A stretch of 56,709 nt of DNA, from positions 7,055 through 63,763 of the forward strand of contig NW_019775772.1 in the NCBI RefSeq assembly GCF_001039355.2, written 5' to 3'. This document shows positions 23,635-37,400 of this stretch, in pieces. Every line of letters begins with the position of its first letter. The first letter of the stretch is position 1. Under the pieces are notes generated by a model. The model ran no database searches. It saw only the letters and a list, made by a program, of their open reading frames with translations, and was not told the origin of the DNA. The translations under genes and the position numbers were made by a program. Origin of the DNA: Lingula anatina (Eukaryota; Brachiopoda; Lingulata; Lingulida; Lingulidae).

Positions 23635-23796
23635 CTTTGCGGTAAAGATTTCGAATCGCTTGTTCGTCGAATCGCTCGGTTCAATGTATGTTCAGGGAGC
23701 CAAAGCTATGAATGAAGACAGGTAGTGGATTGAGCGTGGCTTTTATAGGATTTTCAGACAATGCCATACGTAATGAAACAAGATTACATTAAGCGT

Positions 23797-24033
23797 GGGC
23801 AATCATCTTACCTGTCTATGCATAATCAAAGGCATTTAAGAAGAAATTGACAGGGGACACCTACTCTATACCCATGGCAACTGATCTTATCAGTAGCGTC
23901 ACGCGTCAGCACAGGGGCAATCAACTTACCTGTCCATGCATAATCAAAGGTATTTTAAAAGAAGTTGACAAGGGACACCTACTCTATACCCATGACAACT
24001 GATCATATCAGTAGTGTCCCGCGTCAGCACAGG
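23797..24033. repeat. Two tandem copies of a 118-bp unit
   Basis: Copies 23797-23914 and 23915-24033, about 90% alike. Each includes ttacctgtc(t/c)atgcataatc and gacacctactctataccc and ends gcgtcagcacagg. They lie just upstream of the OTU-type gene and may be promoter or subterminal repeats of that element. Confidence 0.85.
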
Positions 24034-25520
24034 CTAGTTCGTTTTGACACGTGGGATAAACAAGGCATACTTCAGAACAACAATTACACTTATTAAAATA
24101 AACTCAAAATGCAAACGATATGTAAACGTCACCAAAGGGATTTAAGTATAGAATAATTAAAAGTAGGGACTGTTTAGAACAATATATTTTATCATTTCCT
24201 AAAAAGCAGAGTCCATTTGTAAATATAAATCATGGAAACTGCCAATTACATCTTATAAATTGTTATATTTTACATCTGATTTTGATTCTGATTGAAATAA
24301 CCGCATTCAGTGCACTAATGTAGCTTTTACGCATACACAGCCCGTTCTCCGCACGCTCAGCTGTCAACTTGAACGTTTTTTGAATATAAAAGAAACCTAG
24401 CTATAACGATTTTTATTACTATATACTTACGAGCTTTTTTTACTTTTTGCATTTTGGAAGGCTAGTATACATCGTTTTACGTGGTTTTCAATGTAACAAA
24501 GGTGACAACCGAGTCTGGTTCTCCGTTTTGAAAACGTCTACAGGCCTGCGTCCATGACCTCTATCTGGGCCCTATATATACTTNGACAGGCGTTTTAATA
24601 GGCAAATTTGGTAAAAAATAATTTTTGATGAAAAATTGGAGTTATGAGTATTATATTTAGGTCAGTAAATCCACCAATTTCGGATTAACGCAGACAAAGT
24701 TTAACTATATCAAATAATCCTGGATCCAACCCCCTTTACACCTGTATTGAATAGGCTTGCGTTAATCTTAAATGTTTTGATTATTAAACGTTTTTTATGG
24801 CAGAAATTGATGCCTTACAAACACTTTTAGTACTGCCATTTCAAATGGAATATGGTTAACTTGCGTGCTGATAGTTCACTGCCATGGTAAGCTTGATGGA
24901 AGAGCCAGAATCGCAGTCCGTCAAAACAAGGAGTGATACATAAGATCTCAAAAGTTGTGCTAAATGTTAATTATAAGAAAGATTGAGAATTATCCCAACC
25001 CCAAGCAACCAAAAGTTGAATAACTTTACATTATATAAAAGGGATGGATGATATACTTTGTTCTACATGTATACATGTAGATGTATAAAGCTGGGGAAGC
25101 AATCACCATCATTAACTAAGAACAGCAATGCACCTCTCATTGCCAAGGAAATGTCCAAGGTCTGGACCTCCAAGAACAATTTTCTCCCTTTAATTAGAAC
25201 ATTCCCAACAGAAATATGTTGGATAATTACCAAACAAGCTTTGTCCTTTCTTTACATCACAAAGTCCATTCTTTCTTTCTTGCTGAATAAAAAAGCTTAA
25301 TTTCTCATTATTACTGGTCTACTGGATTTGACGTCTCTCCCATGGCATATTATTCACTGGGAAAAATCTGAAGTCCATCGTAATGTTATGTATCATTTCA
25401 ACTTAACTGGGCTTAACTTATAAGTAACAACCCCAAGAAAATAACTTTGATAACAACAAAACATCTTTATAAATATTTGCATCAAACGTTAACCAGTTGA
25501 GTGTACAACTATACCAAAAA

Positions 25521-25551
<31 letters not shown>

Positions 25552-26807
25552 ATCTAATAATTAAATATGACAGAATTGCATGAAACCAATGCTCTGTGCT
25601 ATATATCCTGCTAAATATTCTGCTCCCCTGTTCTGCCAGTTTACTTGGTGCATGATCAGTATGCTTTTATTGATCCTGACATATAACAGGGAATTGCTGC
25701 TGTTAAATGAATTTTTTCAAAGAAAGATCCATGGATCCAGATGGAAATATTCTCTCTCAAATAAATAAATAAATAAAATAACAAAATAAATAAATTAACC
25801 GTAAAAAGTTGAATGATTTTGACTTTGATGCAATGACTCTGAAGTATCGATCTCTACTTTCAAAGTTATAAATAAGTTAACATAGAAAGTCATCAAGAAA
25901 TGAAAGTGAATACTTACTCATTGGCATGTTGTAAAGTTAAAGGTCATAGTGTGGTTTAATTAAAGCTTAAAGTTTCTCTTCTTAATTAGCAATTTAAGCA
26001 TGCAAGCAACCATGTTAATTCACCTACTGATTTGAAAAAGATACCTCAAATAAAAAATTTGAAAATATTTTTTCATCTTTTAAAACTGATAAAATACGCT
26101 ACATATTCCTGCCCTAAATATAGAGGTCCTGCTAAACCCTTTTGTACACATGCTTTCAGCTGTAGAGCACTGCATTGTCACCAATATAAGAAAGGTTCTG
26201 GTTGCCAGCTTAATAAAAGGGCCATACTTTATACACTATTTATTTTATTATGAATATATATTTTAGAATTTTTACTATATATCACACTGTGTCCTGAGGT
26301 ATAATAAGGCAATCATGGCCTTAATTCAGTCCACTGTGTTTCTGGGAAACTATTGTAACAAAACATAACATTGTAGTGGAAAGTTTGTAAATATAATCTT
26401 AGTGTCTTTAAAAAAGGACATAAAAGAAAATGGCACTTAATAAATATACAATATATTATATTATATTATGTTAAAACATAACCAAAATCATATAACAAAA
26501 ACATAAAATTCAACATCTTAATAAAACCTTCAATGGAAAATGGTGTTCATATAAAAATCAACAAATCACATGATGATGAAGTAAAAAACTATTTAAAGCT
26601 CTCCATCAAAGTGCCATTCTTGGGAAGCTAAACAATACAATCTCATTTAATTGTAGATAACCAGCTACAGATTTCCATCCTAATATTACCCTTTGCTAAA
26701 GCATATACAATCTGCTTAAAAAGTAGTCAATTAGCAATACTTGATCATTCCCTGCCATTTCAGTGAATATGCCTGCTGCTGAGCCCACAAAAACAACCTT
26801 TTAGACC
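24034..26807. other. Intergenic, no gene seen
   Basis: AT-rich DNA with one ambiguous base at 24584. Short open frames (for example 25058-25300) match nothing I know and lack codon bias. Microsatellites of AATA/ATAA type lie at 25517-25553 and ~25760-25795. ATTAAA on the minus strand at 26646-26651 is a possible poly(A) signal for the archaemetzincin gene. Confidence 0.6.
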
Positions 26808-28147
26808 TTATTCACCAAGATACTTCATCATCTCTTCCAACCATTCAACAGCCTGCTCAAACCTCTCATATGGAATAACACTGTTCAAAGTCACTAGGAA
26901 GTGTTGTAATTTGGAATATCTCTCCTTGATGTCAAACTTGCAAGCTTTCTGTAATTTTCTAAGGCAAACTGGACACAGAAATAATGGTTGTGATAGCGCT
27001 TCCTCCATAGACTTGCTCTCATTCATTACACAGGCAAAGAAAACACAGTGTTGTAGCCCAAATATGTGACAAGTTTCATGGCAAAGAACCTAAAATTATA
27101 AATTTAAAAATTAATATTGATCAACATACTTAGTTAAACATATTCAATTTTATAGTGTTTATTATGATGATTGTTAGTAGCTAAATAATCACCGAAGATG
27201 TGTAACTGAATTTGAAATCAATACTGTTTGATATAATTGTTACCAATCATGACAATTTTAGTTTGCTATTTTTTAAATAATTATATCACTTTTTGTTTAC
27301 TGCATGTTCAAAAACTAAATGATCAAAAGTAAAAAAAACATGTTTCAGTTAATATATGATGCACACTGTACTCCATATATTGGAAATACAAATGAAGAAA
27401 ACAAACCTTTATCAATTTCCACAAAAGTTTAGCATCAATTGAACTGATATCCCGTGTTTCTCCCCTGACAAAAGTCTTTGGTTCAAATCTGCCAAAACTT
27501 AGTGCCCCACTTCTGTTGAGAAGAGAGGCTTCACCAAGTACAAAGTTTAGATCTTCACATGGATACAGATCTGTCCAGGTAATGCCTAAAATACAGTAGC
27601 CATCAGCTGGTAATCTCTTCTTTAACTGATGACAGACATCGCCTACAAGAAGTTGTTTTTGCTCCGTTACAGCATGAATCCTGTTCTTTATCTTCCACTC
27701 AGCAATACTACAAACAGGAAGCAACTCCACTTGCATCCCCCAAAAGAAACACTCAGTAAATACCTGCAGGAGTTGGAAAAGTGTGAGATCAGCTCCATCA
27801 AAACTGATTCTAAAGTCTGTCACAAACTGAGGGAAGTCATCAAGAGGTTTTATGTAAATTACTCTCTTTCTTCGGAGATGGATAAAATGAAAACCAATTC
27901 CCATCACAGCTTTCCACTGCTGGTAGTTTTGTTGCATCAGCCTTGTGGAAGGTTTATCATAAGCTGTGAATAAGGAGCACATGTCATCACTGCTGTAGCA
28001 AGATGTGGAAGACTGTTCCCTACATTGACACGCCAGTTCATAAACTTTTCTTTCAAGATGTCCAAACTTCCCTTCATCTCCCACCAGTCTTCTGCAGTTT
28101 GATTGTCTACATACATACTCTGGATCTTTGGTGAATGCATGCCCCAT
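26808..28147 (-). CDS. AMZ2: Archaemetzincin (AMZ2-like zinc metallopeptidase)
   Basis: Zinc-dependent peptidase of the archaemetzincin family. Two coding exons, 27407-28147 and 26808-27089, join in phase 0 and give 340 aa, near the 360 of human AMZ2. The active-site motif CHETCHIFGLQHC (residues ~250-262) fits HExxHxxGxxHC; FFACVMNES and LCPVCLRKLQ follow, giving the extended Cys pattern that separates this family from other metzincins. The N-terminal part has FRISFDGADLTLFQ, ECFFWGMQVELLP and GYCILGITWTDLYP. The first coding exon has an acceptor (tttttcgtcag, 28158-28168) just before its ATG, so a non-coding first exon is likely; a good donor lies at 28376. Physiological substrates of the family are poorly known. 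It could be nearer AMZ1; GITWTDLYP and HIFGL favour AMZ2. Confidence 0.9.
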
Positions 28148-29428
28148 AGCATCTGACGAAAAAAATTGTCAAATATAATCATAGCTACATGCATATACTT
28201 TCAGTTTCACTCTTCTCTTCAAGTCATCAATCACATTTGAACTCTAAACACTGAAAGACCGCAAGCATAAACTGCCTTTAATTTGCTGATGCTCATAAAT
28301 TTTCATTTCTTGACATCACTTATAGCTTAATTCAAATACCTTCAATTTAACTGATATTATGGCAGAAATCCTTACCTCAAATATTCGGGTTTTAGTGTAA
28401 CACCTGAGGAGTAAAAGGCAAAATAAATAATTGACCTTGACCTCGTGCATAAAAATGACAGAATGAAGTAGTTGAAGATATATTTCACAAATGATTATAA
28501 ACATTAATTTCCAAAAATAGTTTACTCGAAAGATTCTTAATTTCCAATAACTTTTACATGGGTACCTTTTTAGAAAATGTGGATAAGAAAGTTGTTGTTA
28601 AAATTTAAAAAGTTTGGGTTTTCTTCGCCAAGCTTGTTTCCCTATCTACCCACCATGAGCGTTGACAACATTATGGCGGAGCATAAACAGGTGTCAGCTA
28701 GTTGAGAGCCTGGATTAAAATGTCTCGAAAGACGGTCAAAATGAAGACTTAGGAGCAACTTCAGCTTACTTTTAGGTAATTGGTTCTATTGTTTCATATT
28801 TCTCTCAGCTCATAATTTTATTTTAAAATCGTTTTAATTGTAAGCGGCGCTCGAGACGTGAGTTCGAACTTCGCGGTTACATTCAAGGCACTTAATTGGC
28901 ATTTGGCATACTCCTTACTAAATCCCTTCTGTGCAGTGTTCATCACTGTCAGATTGTGTGGGAACAACTGTATTGATTGAAAATAATGATGGAAATCAGA
29001 CACTGCCTTAATTGTGCTAATTGAAATAAAAAGTAACAACGTAACGAGAGCATACATTCGTCTGTGAACGCTACACTGCTGCATTGCATACTTCCGTTCA
29101 TTTCAAACCACCCAGCAGACAAAGCACTATCCCTAAACCATAAACATGTTAGTTTGTAAACGTGCACCCTTTTATTAGGGAAAATAAATGTAAGCATGTA
29201 CATCGAAATTGGATCCATTTGAACCTTTTTGAACATATACATGTAACATGGCCTTCCTAACCCCCCCCCCCCCGACCCAGGTAGACACACCAAATAGCGT
29301 ATGTTAGAAAAATCACCAAGTAGATTGTGAAAAGGCTGGTTGACATAATATATTTTAAAATTTCCTCATATATGCTTTGATTCAGAATTTCTACTCTCAT
29401 TTCAGAATCAGCTCAGAATCAAACAGTC
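28148..29428. promoter_or_regulatory. Divergent region between AMZ2-like and KIF6-like genes
   Basis: About 1.3 kb between start codons, holding both promoters and probably a 5' UTR exon for each gene. An acceptor (ttcag, ending 29405) shows that the KIF6 start codon lies in its second exon or later. A poly-C run at 29262-29276 is present. Minus-strand frames at 28818-29293 are not convincing genes. Confidence 0.45.
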
Positions 29429-32400
29429 ATGCCCACCATCAAGACTTTTGCAAGGATCAAACCTTGTAAAAATGCTTATGATGACTTTGATGTTACCAAG
29501 GACAGGGTGTACCTGCGTACGGCACAGAACAGGGATTATAACACCTCCCCCACCAAGACCCGCGCTAACACAGGCACAGTAAACCATGAGTTCAAGTTTG
29601 ACACTGTGTTCAGCTCCAGCACTGTCCAGGAGGAGGTGTTTGAGACGGCAGCTAAGGATATTGTAGATCGTAAGTTTGAGAAGTAATATGAATAGATCTG
29701 AAAATATATATGCAGCAGGAATTCATATTTTTTCAAATTATTTCAAGGCATTGAAAAATCATAGATTTATTTAATATTTGAAGGATTTTATAATTAGTTG
29801 TTTCTTCCATGGAATGATATTTCATTGTAATGCAAGTAAGTTGGGGGAATGATGACTTTTTTGTAGAGAGTCAAAGTTCTTTGGGTACATAATCCTTTTT
29901 TTTTAAATACAGTTGCCTACATTGTAATGATTCACTATATTTCAAATTCTATTTTAGATTTCCTGACTGGCTACAATGCCACTATCTTTGCCTATGGCCA
30001 GACTGGGAGTGGGAAGACCTTCACTGTGGAGGGCAGCGCCAGGAGATATGAAGACAGAGGACTGGCTCCAAGGTGAGATAATGACCTCGTTTTACTAGCA
30101 CATTTTCTTATACTACTCTGGAGCAATCCAAATTCATACCTTGAACACACTAGATTAAAGTTAGTGACTGTGCATAGTAGGATTTCTTTTTTTTTTCAGT
30201 ATTTTACTGAAGCCCTTTTCTCTACTCAATCTAGTTAAAATCACCTTGTAACATATTAGTTTAATTGTAGAATTATAAAATCTAAATTATTTAAATTAAA
30301 TTGAAATCTTTTCTTTGACAGGGCACTGTCCATGATCTACAAGGCCCTGGAGTCCCGTCAAGATGAAGACATCAGTGTCCATATCTCCTACATGGAAATC
30401 TACCAGGAGGTGGGCTATGACTTGCTGAACCCTGGGGCTAGAACTAATTCACTAGTCACACCATTCCCAAAGGTAAGATGTACTTCATAAAAAAAAAGCA
30501 GCACGGGATATAAAGGAGCTACTGTAATATTATTTGCATTCCTGTGATGGTCAATACTTGACTGAATCATGTTATATTCATACTCATGAATATTTATAGT
30601 TTTAATTTGGCTCATCTGTGAAAAATCGATATGATATTTGTTTTCTCCATTCTTTGGTCCATTATTTCAACCATGGTTAATAATAATAATTATTGTATGC
30701 ATACTAAAAAAATGCTAGAAGTCTATACTACATTTCCCCTGACCTCCTGTCCCAGTTAGTTGACTTTGCTATAATGTCTCCCAGGTGGTAGTAGTGGAGG
30801 GTCCCAAGGGCAGCTGTATAGTGAGGAACTTGTCCAGTCACATGGCTGCTAATGAAGAGGTGGCCCAGAACCTTCTCCTCCAGGGTCAGGCTAACAGGAA
30901 GGTGGGAGAGACACCCATGAACCAGAGGTCTTCAAGATCACATGCTGTGTTCACTGTGACACTGTCCACCAAAAAACCTGATTCTGATATTGTAGTCAAG
31001 TGAGTGCTTATTTATTGTTATATCTACTATAAATGATGGGTATATATAAACAAAATATGAAATGATGTGACCCATTTATGAATCATATTACAGTTGAATA
31101 ATATTATAATGTATTATAATAATGATAAAAAATAAATACAAATATTAATTGCTGAATTTGCTCCTAATGGCTTTAGATATTGTTCAGTAACATGTTCTGT
31201 GCTTCTGATCATAACTGTTACCATAACTTCTGAACATTTTGTTTTCATTTAATGTCAATTATGTACACAAAGTTTCACTGGGTTTTAATGATTGTATATT
31301 TCCTTGGATTTTGAAATGCAGACAACAGAACATTTGTTCCTAAGGTAGAAATGAGATGTTTTATTAATGTTAACTTTCTACTATTAGGTCTAAACTTCAC
31401 CTAGTTGACTTGGCTGGCTCAGAGAGAGTGGCCAAGACGGGGGTCTCTGGGTTACAGCTGACAGAGGCCAAATACATCAACCTGTCCCTGCACTACCTGG
31501 AGGGGGTGATCATTGCCCTGCAGAAGGAGGCCCAGGGAGGGAGCCAGGGGCCCATGAGGAGCCATAGCAGTTATGGAACACCAGCAAATAGAAAGTAAGT
31601 CACGTGTGATAGCATTAGCAGAGTAACAGCACATTGTGATTTATGTAGCATATACACAACACATTTTGAGATCGAGTTATAGAGTTACAGTATTGTAGAT
31701 TTCCAGGTGATTATTTTTGTCACGGTTGAATGCTTAAGTTGTTTAATTTGAATTTTTTAAAAACACCAATGCTTGCTACCTGACATTTGTTTTAGAAAGT
31801 GTTTTTGTTTTAATAAATTTACACCATAACTATGATCCTTCTTAGACTTAAAGATGATTGAATTAGATGTCTGTTATGATGTATGAAAATTTATATCTTC
31901 ATTTTATTTGTTCAGAATTTAAACCAACCATCTTTGTTTAAGATAAGAAAGATCATGTGTATTTGACAGGCACTAGAGAAATGCATAATTCAGCAAGGAA
32001 AAGCTGTCTGCATGGCACATGTTTGTATGACTTGAAATTCATGCATCAATAAAATGTCATTGTTTGTTTGATCCAGGCCTGTAGCCAGGGTGAGGGTGGT
32101 GGTGGTGGTGGGAGGGGGGGGGGGTGAGCTTTTGTGCTGGGAAAAGGGCCACTAGGTAAAATCTGATCTAAGTACATATAGGTTTCATGGTAAAAGGCCC
32201 ATGTCTTCAGCAAAAGACCCCCCCCTCTGAAATTGCTGGCTACAGGTCTGGTTTGATTTGTGTCATTTGACCACTGACCACACTGACCCACTGTTTGTTT
32301 CTAGTCACCCCTACACCTCTCCAAGGAAGAGTAGGAATGCCAGGTATTAATGCCTACTGGTTGTCAGTCACATTTATGTTTAACCTTAATCATTTTATTA

Positions 32401-34444
32401 ATTTATAACTTTCTCATTCGTCTGCTTGAGACCACTGTGCTTACTACTTGAGTCTAGAAAAATTGGGAAAATGTTTGACTGAAATCTGTGCAATGTACAT
32501 TTTGTCATTTTTTACAGAAAAAAATAAATAAAAATGACATATGGAAAAGCTACGAAAAATGCTCCAGGAAACATTGGGCTGAAATTAAATTTCTGAACTT
32601 CAGACTAGGATAAGTAAAATTTTCTGAGTACATATAGTAAGCACAGATTTGGGCTCTGGGATGCCATGCGCCCTTTTGTTAATTATATTACCAAAGCTAG
32701 ATGTGCTTCAGCTCGCGCCAGGTGTAACTTACCTAATAAACCTGCCAGCATGGAGCTAGAGATATCCCAATAAGAGCTAGAGGTGCATCTGGTGTTTATG
32801 TCTGGCTTTTGAATTTATATTAATTTCTTATCATTTATATCTATTTATATAAGATCCATAACCTGACGTGAAATTTTGATCTGATGAAAAATATTTAAAC
32901 TTTTATTAATCTCAGACTACTAATAATAATGTTTTAACCAACTTTTTTTGGGAGAATAAAGACCAGGAAAAGCTATACAAATTTTGGTTCTATTTGTGTA
33001 TCTTTGAGTGCTTTGTCAACAAGTGTTCAATAATCTATATTATTCACATATAATTCACATTAACCATTTTTATAATTGTTTATATTTATATATGTTATAT
33101 CTTAGTTATAATGCTTTCATTGTTTAAGCTTGGTGTTTAATCTTGTATATATATGTTTGACCAAAATACAGGTGTTTTAATATTTGCATTAGCATAATAC
33201 TGAGAAACTGGTACATTGAAATTATGTAGTCTATATTTTAAACAATATGTTGGCAGATTCTTCTAAAATATATACTGACTCATGATAAAAAGTACATTTT
33301 AAAGATAATTGTGGTTTGCTGTCTTATAGATCAGCACCTGTAAACAAGCGGTGAGGATGTGAGAGGAGTGGTTGGACATCTCACTCAATTTTGATGTTGT
33401 TTTATTGCAAAATATTGTATTTCCTGTTAATGTTCACTAGTACGTTGATTTTAATTTTTCACCCTTGCTGTTTTCATTTCTGTTTGGTGAACATTTTGTG
33501 TGGAGTTATAAGAATTATAAATCATTGTTTTGCACAGTGCAATTCTTTTGCACTGATTTTGTGAACTGTTGTGTAAGAATAACATTTTTTTCTGTTGGGG
33601 TCACTCTATACCTGGAGTTATCTTAGATGCTTAGATTTTTGTGATATACGGATCCTGTAAACTTGAACATCAGTATATTAAACCAAGGAGGCCACTTGAT
33701 TCAGTATGAAGTATTCTAATTCAGTTATGTCCCCCAGTCAGTGTATTATGGACTTTTATTTAATCCCTACTTTACACTGTATCCATATTTTTACCCCGGC
33801 TGATTTCTCTCAAAACAAATGTGTTTACTTGCATTTAGTATTAAACACCTGTTCTGGTCTAGAGGCACTGGGGCCATTGAGCTGATTGATTTCCTTTCAA
33901 TGAGCTCTTCTATGATTTCTCACATGAATAATCACTGATAGTGAAAACTATTATTGTATTCTAAAGGTCTGCAAATAGTGATATTGGGCTGTGCATGGTT
34001 ATTATAGAAGTTCTGGTCTGTAGTATTTAAACAGGACATTACGTTATGAAGGCAGACAAACAGCATGAAGGATTTGTGAAAATATTTGACATTGCTGCTC
34101 ATTTGGTCTTATATTTGTTTTAGTCTTGAGGTCTTTGGCTATTGATTGACCTGAAACTCCTCTTTGTTATGTTCATGCACTTGAATTGAACTTCAGCTCT
34201 TTAATGTTATATATCTGTGTTGCTAAGCCAGATATTATAGTTCTACTGGTTTAAAAAATCAATAAAATCTTAACCTTAAGAAATGTTCTTACAAGGTTTG
34301 AAGTCAAACAGAAATTAATGCAATTTTAAAATTCCTCCTTAAAATTCATCATAATTCAGTTACACATACATATTACATCAAATTTCTTTTCTGTCATGTT
34401 TTTTATCATACAGACATTTAACTTATATTACACACACACTTGCA

Positions 34445-34481
<37 letters not shown>

Positions 34482-37400
34482 CTATCTGTATCATCCTCTA
34501 TATTCTCTAAGGCATTATAACCTCCCCCTTTCCAGCTGGGTTGGCAGTATCTACAGTGGTTATGGAGGCAGACCTAGTACCTCTGATGGCAGATATTCTA
34601 CACATGTTCCTTATAGAAACTCTCTACTCACTATGATGCTGAGAGACAGTCTGGGTAGGTTCTCGCTCTGTTACCACAACAACTACAAGTATAATTGTTG
34701 AAATATGTGTTTGCATGTGTGTGCATGCATGTGCATGTTTTTTATGTGTTGCAATATATTTTAAAATACACTTCTCTGTTATTATATTTGCAAGTATGGA
34801 TAGTTAAAATCTCCTTACCATTACAGTGTTGCAGATGCTTGTTAACAGTATTATTTTTATTATAATTATAAATAATAAGAATTGAAAAATACTGCTTGCA
34901 TAACTGTGTACTTACCATTCAAAAGCGAAAGAAGCCATTAACGCAATTAATTGTACATTATTTAATGATTAGTTCAAATAGATCAAATGTATTCTACCTT
35001 CTATCCCAGGTGGTAACTGTCTAACTGTGATGATAGCTACGCTGTCTATGGAGGAAGAGAACCTCGGCGAGACCATCTCTACCTGTAGATTTGCTCAGAG
35101 GGTGGCTTGTATTGCCAATAATGCTAAGTAAGTATATTTATTTGTTTTAATAAACAATTAATATAAGCACTTAGTTGGCTGTAATTAAATATTTTTATTA
35201 ACATTTTTTAAATTTGAAAATGTACATTTGGTTTTGTATGCACTGAGTTTGCAAGGAGTCTGTTTGAGTAAGGTGTGCATATTGTATAAGTTTGAACCAT
35301 GAGACATTGTAATACTTTACCTTTTTTCTAGGAAAAATGAAGAGATAGATGACAAATCCATGATCCAAAGATTAAGGAAAAGAATAGCAGAACTTGAAGC
35401 AGAGGTAGCAAACTTAAAGGCCTTACAGGTAAGTTGATATAAAAAAAATTATATCATTATCGATTCAATTAGTAAATAGTTGATGGTGAAAAATGTTATA
35501 ATGGGATTAACTGTCTAGAAGATTTAAGACTCCGTTCACATGAAAAGTTTATTTTCTAAAAATCTATTTTCTATTTGCGGTATCTTATGATCACTCCGAG
35601 CGCAGCCGAGAATTAATTACAGCTTTGGAAGTAACTGGCTCGCGCTGCCAGAAATTACGCCGTGTGGTATTCGGGGCACAGACCGTGATCACAAGATACC
35701 GCGAATAGAAAAAAGATTTTTAGAAAATAGACTTGTCATGTGAACGGAGCCTAAGTCTTGTTTTTGTGACTACTGTTTTGATGGATACTTTCTGATTTAC
35801 TACCACATCTTTCAAATCAGTGGTTTTATTAGTCAGAGGCATTTGTTGGTGAAAAGCTTTATCAGTTTATGCTAACTTTTCCAGTCGAGGATTAGACTGG
35901 ATAATCCTTTTATCTTTTTATTACATTGATACTGCAATGCCAATTGCTTTTAAATCCATAACCGTTTTGTGATGATTATGTTGGATGCCCTCGGTGAGCA
36001 TAATAATGTTGAAGCTATAAATATAGTTTGTTATTCTTTGTGAGAGTGGGGTTGCTTAATAATTTATGATATACTAGTGCTGGGGTTGAAGCATAATGCT
36101 TCAGCACATTAAATGTGTATACACTGATAAACATAGAACTCACATAACTACATTTACTTCACGGCACATTTATCATGACAAAGTGGAGGTATAGCTTAAA
36201 GCTGATTTTCAAAATAACTGTTGTTCCATGTTGTGGTTCTGTTTTAGTACCAGAGCATGGACGGTGAGACGCTGGCTGCCATGATGGAGAAACTGACAGA
36301 CGAAGACAAGATAACCTGTAGCCGGCTGATGCAGCAGTACATAGTGGGGAAAGTGAAGGACCCTGTCACTGCAGGTATGGATAATATCACTTTTTATGTA
36401 CAGACACATTTTGTATGTACATATTGCCATCATCTGCATCTATCCTTGTCTCCGTGCACTTTCAGTTAATTGTTATATTTACTGTAAGTTAGGATTACAT
36501 TTAACAGCTAGGTGGTGTAAATTTTAAAATTTATTAGGAATGCTAGAGGTACTTGACATGAAATTGCCATCCTTTTACACTAGAAGTTATGTATGTAATG
36601 ATCTTTCCATAGATATCAGCTTAGATTAAAAACTTGCAGTAAAGTTTTCTGTACTTTGTTTGGGTATTATAACATAACTTATATACATCACAATAGGTGT
36701 CACAGATCCCTTCAAGTTCCGGGAATGTCTGCGCATCCTTAAGGAGATGATCATGAAGAAATATGCTGGTGGTCAGAATAATGGGACTGGGGTCAGCCTG
36801 TCAGAGGAGGTGAAGAGTCGGCCCATCTCCAACACCTCAGGGATCAGTACAGCGACCAGTGGGTTTGACGAGACTATGCCAGGACAGGCAGAGAAGGAGC
36901 CAAGGTACAGGAATTATAGATACATAAAGGAGTGTATGAATAAATATGTGAATAGAACTTCTATGTTTGTTGACAAATATCTTTGGAGGTGAATAGGCAA
37001 AACATCTTTTTGCAGAGGGATTGGCTTATGATTAATATAACTTCTGTGCTTTTAAGACATAACTTAAGTATATGAGGTTTGCTGGTTTGATTTTAAGTTT
37101 CTACTAGTTTACTTGTTTTGTCTTCTCTGGCATCTGGCCTTGGACTATGATCATGATCAGTAAAGGTTAAGCTATATGCTTGTGAAGTGGCATCATTGTG
37201 ACAATTTATTTTGCTTTATATTTTACTTAATGCTTTTAATATTACACTGTAAAAAACAAAGTGTTTATAACTTCTGTGTATTTTCAGCAATAATTTCATG
37301 CCTCAATAATATCATTTAATTTCAGAGAAGATTATGCTGATTTGAGACACTAAGTTTCTAAGAATGTATTTTGTTTATTTTTTCTCTATTACAGCAACAA

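Noticed and set aside
28818-29293. Two minus-strand frames in the AMZ2-KIF6 intergenic region
   Set aside because: Low-complexity or poly-C derived (GGGGLGRP), no splice-site support and no family similarity.
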